Source: Pomphorhynchus laevis
Taxonomy: Eukaryota > Acanthocephala > Palaeacanthocephala > Echinorhynchida > Pomphorhynchidae
Length of the DNA: 64,000 nucleotides
Direction: 5' to 3'
Assembly (NCBI GenBank): GCA_012934845.2
Contig: WNNJ02000487.1
Location: forward strand, 310,001-374,000
The position numbers and the translations under genes are program-made. This document shows, one piece after another, positions 55,345 to 64,000 of the stretch. Positions within the stretch are counted from its first letter, which is position 1; every line of letters starts with the position of its first letter. The notes beneath the pieces were generated by a model. The model saw nothing but the letters and a program-made list of their open reading frames with translations. It was not told where the DNA came from and did no database searches.

Positions 55345-58150
55345 TCATACGAATATTTTTTTGTAGTTGATCCACGAGATCATCAATATTAATATCTATA
55401 TTGCTCAAACACAACCTCAGGATGTTTTCTAGGTGCTCGTCAGTTATTCTTGTACGATTTTTTGATTTATTAAATTTCATCCTCGAAAACAATTGTTCAC
55501 ATATATATATGTACTATACCAAAAAGAGAAATCATCTTTTTTTGCTAAGGCTCGCAAGTTTGGATATTTCTCTTCTTTTATATATAAATTGTAGAAATCT
55601 ATTTAAGAGCCCTTATAAAAATGGGATTTTAAAGTCAAATCAGCGTGGAGATCGAGAATCTCCATATGAAGGTTTTCTGGAACATTATATACATCTGCAT
55701 CTGTTGAACATGCAAATTTAAAAAAGATTAGGCCTTTGTTTTTAAAGTCTGCAAAACGTATAATAAATTGCTCTGCTAATGAGTTAATCTTGTTAACATA
55801 GTAATTATAGGGAATGTTGTTATGTTTTGAAAGAGTTGGGAAATGAAAATAATTTTGATTTTCCATATGTCTCTCTAGCAATTTTAATTTATTGCAAAAG
55901 GCTTCAATATGACCATGGAGTTCGTGGATCGATTGTACTTGTTTTTGCAATTTTTGATTTAGTTCATTAAGGTATCCAGTAACATCTACCAAAAACGCCA
56001 AATCACAAGTGCAATTGTCCTCTTCTAATTGTTCTACCACTCCTCCTTATTTCTTCATAAAAGTGTAGATTTCATGTTTCAATTCATAAAATCGTTTAAA
56101 TATCCTTTACTTAGCCATCTTACTTCACTGTAGTAACATACATCTTCACACCCAGAAACTATATCGGCTTAGTATTCTTTAAATTGGCGATGGTTTAGTG
56201 CCCGGGATTTAATAAAATTGATACTTGACACAACAACCTCCATAACATCTGCAAATTTTATTGATTTCGCACAAAGATTTTGTTGGTGAATGACACAGTG
56301 AAAAATCGTTAAGTCGTCTGTGTTTATTTGTAGCTCTTTTGCCTTTTAAGAACTATTCCCACAAATCCTTTTTGTGCACCTACTATTGCAGAAGCTCCAT
56401 CGGTGCATATACCAGTAAGTAAACTCCACCTGACCCCAGATTTAGTAAAAATCATATCCACTATTTTAAATATATTTTCGCCGGTAGTAGTTCCCTTTAA
56501 AGGTGTAAGTGCTAATAACTCCTCTATTATATTAAAGTAGGAATCCACACCTCGAATAAATATAGCCAACTGTGCGGTATCATATGCATCAAGAGATAAT
56601 ACATATCTCTTTTCCTCTAACTTGTTTCCTCCCTTCCAAGCCGCTTTTCGCTCTAATCACTCTACTGAAATTGCCTGTCTTAAAGTTTATAATGACTTAC
56701 TCATCTCGCGCGATCATAAATTATGTAGTGTCATAGTTTTTCTTGATCTATCGTCTGCTTTTGACATCGTCGATCACTCGATTCTTCTACATCGCCTTCG
56801 TCATGATTATGGCTTCTCTTTACCCACTGTATCATGGTTTTCTTCATATCTGTCAAACCGTACATTTCGCGTCTATTCTAACTCTTCTCTCTCCCATCCT
56901 TCATCCATCCCGACCGGTGTTCCACAAGGCTCCGTATTAGGCCCTATGCTTTTCTCTCTTCTTCTCGGTGACTTGTCTTCGATTTCTCCTAAATTTAACT
57001 TCCATGTTATGCAATATGCTGCTGACATTTCATATATGCTCACGCACCTGCTTATCGTATTCATGATCTTAGTGTTTCTGTTTCCAGCTGTCTTGTCTCA
57101 ATTTCCAACCATCTTTCTTCCCTTCGCCTTTCTCTGAATCCTAATAAATCTAAAATTATGTGGATCCTACCTCGAAGCTTCGGCGTAGAACCTCCTTCCG
57201 TATCACTAAATTCTACAATTCTTCCTATCGTTGCTAATCTCGTTTTCCTAGGCTTTCATTTCGACAACCGACTTTCACTTAAACCTTTCGTTAGTGATAA
57301 AGTACGCTCATCTACCTTGAGACTCCGCAATCTCCGTCAAGTTCGTAGATTGATCGATTTCCCTTCTTGTATGACTCTCATATCTTCTCTTCTTTTCTCA
57401 AGACTTGATTACTGTCTTAGTCCATTTTCCAATTCACCTAAATCCACTCTTCTTCCTTTACAACGCATCATCAACGCTGCCGTTCGAGTTCTCCTCCGTC
57501 TTCGTCGTTTTGATCATACATCCCAATATCTTGTTTCTCTTGATTGGCCTACCATTTATTGTCGTGTTCAAATTCGTCTTCTTATCATTGCTTTTCGTCT
57601 TATAACTTCTCATACCTCTTCATTTCTCAACCTTCCTTTTCTCGACAATTCTCGTACTGTGTATTGTGCTCTACGTTCCCGTAATTCCCTTATTTTACAT
57701 GTCCCAATCTACTCTACCTCTTTTGGCTTCCGCTCCTTCGTTGTGGCTGCTCCTCTCTTGTGGAATCAACTGCCTATTCATATCCGCCAATCAACATATA
57801 TGCCGTACTTCAAATGCCAAATCCAATTCCATTTCAACAATTAACTAATTACCTGTGACCTTTGATGTTCTTTTTTTGTTTGTTAGTGGTCATGTAAGCG
57901 TGCATTTTGCACGCATTTGCCACGTTTAATAAATTATTGTATTATTATCAGTACTATCATCCAATGCTATTGAAAAGCATGAATTCTTTTTTTTTAAACT
58001 TTTTTCTGTCCTTTGCCATCATCTCTATCCTTCTAGAAACTGTACGCCTCGACAGACTAATAGATTTAAGTCTTTTTTGTTTTGTGCAACATCTAGTAAG
58101 CACTCCTTGATACATTCACCATCGAAAAAAGACTTTGAATGTTTAGAATT
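55345..58150 (-). pseudogene. hAT transposase (GTF2IRD2/ZBED-like), split and frameshifted
   Basis: N-terminal part, about 58120-57951 on the - strand: FDGECIKECLLDVAQNKKD, then in another frame ISLSRRTVSRRIEMMAKD and IALDDSTD. After the nested LINE it resumes at 56577 with TAQLAIFIRGVDS, LLALTPLKGTTTG, then ICTDGASAIVGAQKGF. After a gap the block 56040-55603 has LEEDNCTCDLAFLVDVTGYL and LNQKLQKQVQSIHELHGHI. The C-terminal dimerisation region near 55560-55400 gives NLRALAKKDDF and CEQLFSRMKFNKSKNRTRIT. Removing the LINE and one copy of TATCA restores the expected DSTDTAQ junction. Many frameshifts make it inactive. Confidence 0.8.
56583..57945 (+). mobile_element. CR1/L2-like LINE nested in hAT, with 5-bp target duplication
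   Basis: 5'-truncated element flanked by TATCA at 56578-56582 and 57946-57950. The RT frame 56622-57137 has AAFRSNHSTEIACLKVYNDL, VIVFLDLSSAFDIVDHSILL and TGVPQGSVLGPMLFSLLLGD. At the catalytic site it reads QYAADISYM where YADD is expected, so one catalytic aspartate is lost. A shift then leads to 57158-57844 (LGFHFDNRLSLKPFVSDKVR, LLFSRLDYC, QYLVSLDWPTIYCRVQIRLL, FGFRSFVVAAPLLWNQLP). The 3' UTR holds the GCGTGCATTTTGCACGC hairpin (57898-57914) and ends near AATAAATTATTG. Confidence 0.85.
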
Positions 58151-58784
58151 TTTTTACTAATCAAAAAATTGGCTTTTACATTGCTAAAACATTGTGCATT
58201 TATATTGCTAAACATTTGTTGCTGAGAGTACAAATTTATTTATATTTTTCCACATCCTCTTTTCGCTGCTGCCCTTTAATATTTTGCTTAACTTGATGCT
58301 TAGAATTAAAATGTTTTTTTTTATTGTATTCCTTGACAACCGACATAGACATATTGCATATCAAACATTCTGGAACCTCATTATGAAGAATAAAATAATA
58401 TTCTTCAGTTCAAAAATCTTGAAAATTCCGATTTTCTTCATCCACTTTTCTTCTTTTATCCATACCCGTTTAGGGGTAAAATTCTAAAGAATAAATAAAT
58501 ATTCAAAGTAGAATAAATAAGAGTCTCTAAGTCCAAAACTAAAAGGAATAACGATAGAGCTAAAACAATAAGACCGGATGTGTCTATATCCATCATGGAA
58601 AATGGTAATCTATAATTAATGTATCATTGAACACTTAGGATATATCATATTCAAATTCTCTTGGCGGGCCAGATAAAAATGCTCGGCGGGCCAGATCTGG
58701 CCCACGGGCTGGTGTTTGCCCATATGTGCCTTGAAGCTTTATTGCCTTAAGTCAAATGTACCTGTATCGCAAATTCCCCCACCA

Positions 58785-59125
58785 TTACAAACTTTCGCTA
58801 GCATTGTTAGGAGGGAAGTGGCTCGTTCAGTTATTGCAACTTCTCAAGCCTCAAAAGCGTCGACTTCGGCTCTCGAGTTGATGTAAGCATGTGATCGCGA
58901 ACGAAAACGGGCCTTAAATGTCACGTGGTCTCTCAGAGACTTCAAATAATTCAGCTACTGTTAAAGAGCTTTTCTCATCTATCGGTGTCACATTTACCAC
59001 AAATTATTGATTTACGTTTGGCCGCCTGCCTGTCAACAGAACCGATATACCTCCCTGGTTTTTAGTATCTCTAGATGATTCATGCGCCACCTTTATTATT
59101 GCTAAAGCACATGTTAAAAAGTACA
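58785..59125 (+). pseudogene. Possible LINE ORF1 remnant
   Basis: GC-richer block just outside the hAT end. One frame reads SIVRREVARSVIATSQASKA and ERKRALNVTWSLRDF. Another reads NSATVKELFSSIGVTF and, after a stop, RLPVNRTDIPPWFLVSLDDS and IIAKAHVKKY. This resembles the RRM-like part of LINE ORF1 proteins (R-LGR-x5-PP-L-V-x-L). Family not certain. Confidence 0.4.
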
Positions 59126-61560
59126 TGGCGTTTTACTCTGTTTTAATGTATATTTGGTGTTTTTATTTTGTTTTTATTTAGTTTAGCACAATGTCGAGAG
59201 ACAAAAAGGACAATGTCTTCTTTATAGTAATAATTTGCTATAATTTACATTATTCTTTTTATATTATATTTCAATTTGAATGTTGCTGAGGTTTAAATCG
59301 ACTTCAATTAAATAAATTAAGAAATTATTTTCAAATGCTAATACCATATCTATATCATTATCAGGAATTGTAATCTCTAATGTCAAAACTAACCAAAGAC
59401 TAATTAATGCTGATTTATAATAAACAATTATAATACTTGATAATGTTACATATTTAAAATCAAAATGTTGAAAATAATTTTAAATTTTATTTACTTGGAA
59501 TAGATTTTAATCTTAGAAATATTTACTTTATTTTTGTCGCATGGACTTTCAGTTTAAAACTTTTATTTCTAAATAAAATATGATAAAATTTAATAAAAGT
59601 TATGTGGATACCCAAGTGATTTAATTAGTCATCTTTTTTACATGCAAATATTTTAATATTTGCAAGTAAAAAATTTCAAATATTTCAAATTTTATTACCA
59701 AAGAAAATATAAAAAATTTAATTTTAATCTTTAAATTTTATTTCTAAATAAACTATAATACAATTTAAAATTCTATTTTTGATAATTCGAGTTTTACTTT
59801 CTAATTACTAAACATACTCATATTTATACTTGACTTATTAGTTTTATTTTATAACTTCTTTCTAATTTATACTTTATTTTCAATAAGAAAATAAATATGT
59901 TTAATTCCAGACTAATATTGAACCAGAAATTCAATAAGTTGAATATTAATACGAGCATATCATACATATTAATCTGCATAAAATACAACACATTTAGAAT
60001 ATTAAACATGAAATTACAAGCTATAAGTTGTCGTTGTTTATGTCGTTGTTCATTACTTTTCTTATGCTAATATCATAAAAATATCGTTTGAAATTTGTTT
60101 TACACCAATTTGTATAATTGCGTTCATAATATAACATGCCAATTATGTAAATTATTTATAACGATATGTGATAAAACAACTATGTAAATCGCATCACCCT
60201 AATTGCATATAACACGGCAATTTTGTAAATAGGGAAGATTGATAAAAAGAACAGTAAATAAAGTTTTAATAATATGTGCGTAATATTTTAAATGCTACGG
60301 AAAATTTAATTTTTTTACATGAAATATTAGACATCATCGATCGCCTATTAGACATTTATTACTTTCTTATATAAAATTCACTTTAAGATAAATTTAAATT
60401 TTATTTTTTATCTGGTTTCGTCTAGTTAGCGTATTTATTATTTTTTGTAAATGAGTTCATATAGTTTAAAATCTAATAACCTTATAAGCAATGATTGACC
60501 TAAATGTAAAGTAATCGACGCCCATAAACTTACCGTAAAATTGGTATAACCTCAATTGTATGCAAATTATTATAGCAACTACAATAGGGAATTCGGAATA
60601 AACAGTTTCGATATTGAATTATTTGAAAGGTATAAAATATACTGTTGTTATGTTTTTATTTAGTACATTTATGTCAGTAAACAATTTTGTTTATTTCCAG
60701 GTATTAACACTTAGCTATTTGTTTACTACGGTTTTAGATACTACGGTTTGAACATCAGTCTATCATTTAAACAGCGACCTTATGCAACTCAAAAATTTTA
60801 AAGATCATTACGTTTACAACGTATCAAGAAGAAAACGTGATCGTATATAATATTTGCGGAATGGAAAAATTAATCATTCTATAGAAAAAGATTCAATTGG
60901 AAATAAGGGGCTTATAGAGCCAACGATTTTCATTTAAATTTAAGAAGGATGTTGTCATCACCATACACCATCATCAAAATAAATTTTGCAGCTCTTGATG
61001 AAAGCAGTAAATATCCAAATACTAAGCACAATTTGTCGGTAAAATTTTTTATTTTTGATTTATATTCTACAATTAGGTAATAAAATGCAATTAAATAAAA
61101 AAATTTATATTACTTTTTTGCTAATGGCCATAGTAACGAATTTTTATTAATTTTTTATTAATTTTTATTAATTTTTATTATTGTTATTTTTTCAACTTGG
61201 TATTTATATTTAACAATCTGCTACCTGTTTTATCTAAAAATAACTAATAGATTGCGAGCAATGATTTGTGCTTTGTGAAGATAGTCGCAAAGCAGGCAAA
61301 AATAACGAATTTCATGATTTTTTAAGTACCCTTTTTCTAAATAATTTTATTATTATTCCTTATCGATCTTCCAAAATTACATAATTGTCGATCGTTTATC
61401 AGTCTTAGATGTAAGAATAACGTTGTACACTTGTTAGTAAATCTTTATTGACCTTAATCCGACTTTTCTCAGATGCTGTGTCCGCAATAAGAAGCAAGGT
61501 AACCCCGTCAGTTCCTGGATGTCACTCCCATTGAATGTTTGGTCTGAATCAACTAAACAA
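59126..61560. other. AT-rich spacer, no gene seen
   Basis: No supported coding or RNA feature. Simple repeats such as TTTTTATTAA (61140-61180) occur. Confidence 0.55.
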
Positions 61561-61740
61561 GATGACGACACTACAAAATAACATTAAAACGATGACTCAA
61601 TATTTAAAAAAGATAAAAACGAAAAGTATTTTGTAAAACGAAATAGTATTTTGTAAAACAAGGTGACGACACTACAAAATAACATTAAAACGATGACTCA
61701 ATATTTAAAAAAGATAAAAACGAAAAGTATTTTGTAAAAC
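61561..61740. repeat. 79-bp direct repeat, two copies
   Basis: 61561-61639 and 61662-61740 are identical except for one base near the start (GATGACGACACTAC and GGTGACGACACTAC). They are joined by 22 bases that themselves repeat TAGTATTTTGTAAAAC. Confidence 0.9.
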
Positions 61741-61979
61741 CTAGAAATCATGACAATAAACGAAATAAGAAAAATAAAATTAGTTTTTAATGGATACATA
61801 AGTAAAAAATTATATAAAAACAATTTTTAATGGCAGTGTGTTAAATGTTAGAGCAAAAATGTTTTCATGATAAAATTTTTTTTGATAGATTAAGTTGTAT
61901 AATTGACGGCTATTTTAGCCTAACATTATACAATATTCATTTTACAATTACAATTAATGGTACGAAAACATACAAACAT

Positions 61980-62065
61980 ACATAAATATATATAACATAT
62001 ATATATATCAAACATATATAAAACAAATATATATATATATTATATACATATAAATAAATATTATA
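61980..62065. repeat. AT microsatellite
   Basis: Imperfect (AT)n and ATATATAT runs interspersed with CAAACATATAT strings. Confidence 0.8.
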
Positions 62066-62499
62066 TAGCATATTATTATATTTCTTTGTGGTTATAATTT
62101 ATTATTGAGCATTTGGATAAAAAAATCTTATTCTGTCTTATTCCTAAATGTGTCAATATTAGTTATTAAGAACTTATTGAATTTAGATTCATCTTACAAA
62201 ATGTATTAATGTATAATGTTAATGTAAAATGTATTCCTAAATGTATCAAAAGTATTAATACTTACTAATCAAAAATAAACTACACTGAACAGTTGCATGT
62301 AATAATTCAAAATAACCAAATCTACTGTTTGGATGTTGCATTTTTGATTCATGTGAATGATTAAATCGATTATCCAAGATTAGTAACGAATTCAACAAAT
62401 TTTACGAAATTATCAAATTATACATATCCACTTAATTCTTAATTATTAAGGGTGATTATATAGATAGGTAGCTTTATAGACTTGATTTTCAATTGTTCA

Positions 62500-62800
62500 A
62501 ATAAGGGTGATATCATATGTATATTGTAGTTTTTCTAAAGATATCATTTGTTCAACCTATCATTTTGATAGGTTAAGTTGTATAATAGACAGTTATCGTA
62601 ATGTAAAATACTATAATCGGACAATAAATATTAATAATAAAAATAGAAAATATGCACTGATCATAAAATTCATTAATAAATGTATAGATAACATAAATAT
62701 AGGTAGACTTTTAAATAATTCTAAAAGTAAAGAAATAAAATTTACAATTCGCTATATAAAATGACTTAAATGCTTACTTTGATAAGTTGAACCAAAAACA
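62500..62800 (+). pseudogene. Internally deleted PLE copy, N-terminal fragment
   Basis: Reads NNKNRKYALIIKFINKCIDN and INIGRLLNNSKSKEI, then jumps to KFTIRYIK. In the longer neighbour at 62935-63376 the string NSKSKEI is followed by IGSDLSKYIP, and FYNSL-like sequence only about 300 bases later. Here those 300 bases are missing, joined at a short AAATAA overlap. A string GATAGGTTAAGTTGTATAAT (62568) has a relative near 61884, so the 5' part may be repeated as well. Confidence 0.6.
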
Positions 62801-62934
62801 AATGCATTTTCAATGCCAAATGCATTAAATATAAACTAAACTAAATATTAACTAAAGTCCACTAATATATTATAAAATATATTAGCTATGAAAAATATAC
62901 ACTATTAAAAATATATACTAACCATAAATAACAT

Positions 62935-64000
62935 AAAGAGAGGTAGACTTTTAAATAATTCTAAAAGTAAAGAAATAATAGGGTCAGATTTAAGTAAATA
63001 TATTCCTAAAATAAGGTATAAACTCCTACCACCATTAGGACGAAAAATTTGTAATTATAATAAAGAATTAAAATCAATATGTAACGATAATATTAGAAAC
63101 ATAATGGAAACAGAATGCAATTGTAAAAGTCTTAGTTTTGATAAAATAAATGAACATATATGTACCCATAATCTAGAATTAATTGAAAATTGTGAATTAA
63201 GAAAGCTGCTATCAAAAGGGTATAAATATAGATTAAATAATAACAACGACAAAAATAAAATTTACAATTCGTTATATAATAACTTAAATGATTACTTTAG
63301 TAAGCTGATTAATAGTAAAAGCTTAAATACATCAAAGATAAACATTTGGAAAATCACACTTCAAAAAATATTGTAGGATAATCGAAATTAATACTGGCAT
63401 AAAACTATTTCAGTATAAATTCTACAAAAGAATTTTTAGAACAGACAAAAGGAATAAATTTTCAAAATATAAATACATACGATTTTAGTACTCTTTATAC
63501 AAATCTAGATTTAGTAGATATTAAAGAAGCGTTACTAAAATTAATTAATCTTATATTCGGAAAAAGATATATAACGCGTATCTAACAAAAATTAAACCAT
63601 CAAGTAAATATAAATATATGAATAAAATTGAACAAATAGAATCCTTAAATATTTTAATAAATCAAAATTATTTAAAAGTAGGGACATCTATATTTAGACA
63701 AGTAAAAGATATTCCAATGGGTGGTAATATTAGCCCAACTATAGCTGACATATTTTTGAGCTTTATAGAATGTGAATTTGTTCATAAGTGTGTAAAAAAT
63801 AAATCTAAATTATATAAATATATGAAATATATGTTTCGATACATTGATGATATATGTGTATTTAATTCTAATAATTTTTATTCAATTAGTGAACAAATTT
63901 ATCCAGAAAGCCTTATTCTTAACAAAACCAATATTAATGATAAAGAAGGTGTATATCTAGATATGAACATTAAATTAACATTAACTAAAACTACTATTAA
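62935..64000 (+). pseudogene. Penelope-like element with CxC domain and RT (Naiad-like), cut by window end
   Basis: From 62985 the frame reads IGSDLSKYIPKIRYKLLPPL and GRKICNYNKELKSI. It continues into METECNCKSLSFDKINEHIC and THNLELIENCELRKLLSKGY (63104-63376), ending after KITLQKIL. The CNC motif followed by a NLELIENCELRKLL segment is the linker that precedes the RT in N-terminal-nuclease PLEs (Naiad/Chlamys), to my knowledge. The RT continues in broken frames: KYNYIRF-like, then YMNKIEQIESLNILINQNYL, VKDIPMGGNISPTIADIF, FRYIDDICVFNSNNF and VYLDMNIKLTLTKTTI at the window end. The N-terminal GIY-YIG nuclease expected upstream is not visible in this copy. It is the most complete copy of the family in the window. 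Confidence 0.75.

Larger units (their letters stand above)
55147..58728 (-). mobile_element. hAT DNA transposon with a nested LINE
   Basis: The left end starts CAGGGATGGTCAAGCTTGGA. The right end, read inverted, gives CATATGGGCAAACACC, then CCCGTGGGCCAGATCTGGCC. These resemble the CAGGG(G)TGGGCAAAC...GGCCC ends of hAT (Charlie/ZBED-like) elements. Eight-base flanks CTTTAAAG (55139-55146) and CCTTGAAG (58729-58736) differ at two transitions, fitting an aged 8-bp target duplication. The transposase is on the - strand, and the insertion at 56583-57945 splits it. Outer ends, target duplication length and transposase type agree. Confidence 0.8.

Noticed and set aside
55401..55721. + strand open frame of 106 codons
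   Set aside because: It lies antisense to the hAT transposase C-terminus, whose - strand reading has clear family motifs.
61980..62065. AT microsatellite as a promoter or origin
   Set aside because: Simple low-complexity repeat with no adjacent gene.
1..64000. CRISPR arrays, operons or bacterial mobile elements
   Set aside because: Repeats lack regular spacers, genes have introns, and all mobile elements are eukaryotic types.

Overview
This is an AT-rich eukaryotic nuclear window, most likely from an arthropod and probably an insect. The evidence is intron-interrupted host exons with GT-AG borders, a very AT-rich background, and a dense mix of decayed transposable elements. Those elements are Penelope-like (two types), Ty3/gypsy, several non-LTR families and a hAT DNA transposon. 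There is no prokaryotic signal: no operons, ribosome binding sites or CRISPR.

Host content is sparse. The clearest host gene is an enkurin (ENKUR-like) gene on the + strand. Its last three recognisable exons lie at 23678-23840, 27928-28072 and 34727-34899, with matching splice phases. Its introns hold a 395-bp tRNA-like satellite array, a Penelope-like element with a C-terminal GIY-YIG nuclease, and a full-length-like non-LTR element. A fragment resembling the coiled-coil C-terminus of SMARCC/Moira lies on the - strand at 19790-20313. An unrecognised cysteine-rich terminal exon (35276-35649, -) converges on enkurin. A GC-richer, interrupted unknown coding region lies at 5340-6990 (-).

Layout: 1-2.7 kb AT-rich with diverged repeats. 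2.8 kb Penelope terminal-repeat remnant. 3.7-4.9 kb retroelement remnant. 5.3-7.0 kb unknown degenerate gene. 7.8-8.1 and 11.5-11.8 kb 5'-truncated CR1/L2-like LINE tails, each inside a minisatellite. 9.4-10.5 kb Penelope-like element (-). 14-17.9 kb gypsy element broken by an inversion. 18.8-19.8 kb LINE RT. 20 kb Moira-like fragment. 23.7-34.9 kb enkurin with nested repeats. 37.3 kb Penelope terminal repeat. 46-49.5 kb second copy of the 30-34 kb LINE family. 49.9-53.2 kb cluster of Penelope fragments. 53.3-54.3 kb foldback element. 55.1-58.7 kb hAT element carrying a nested LINE. 62-64 kb Penelope-like element with a CxC domain, cut by the window end.

The most interesting layer is RNA structure. 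(1) The terminal repeats of the Naiad-like Penelope elements share a compact module: an A/U hairpin, an H-type pseudoknot, then GAAAC and CTGATGA enclosed by a covarying helix. The hammerhead core boxes are present but in permuted (helix-II-open) order. (2) A smaller module with the same order occurs in the 395-bp satellite, directly downstream of tRNA-like A and B boxes, and in two dispersed copies with compensatory changes. (3) Canonical-order hammerhead cores occur in palindromes at 24.7 kb and in the inverted repeats of the GIY-YIG Penelope element at 28.9-30.2 kb. Self-cleavage is not proven for any of them. All coding calls on mobile elements are of broken copies.
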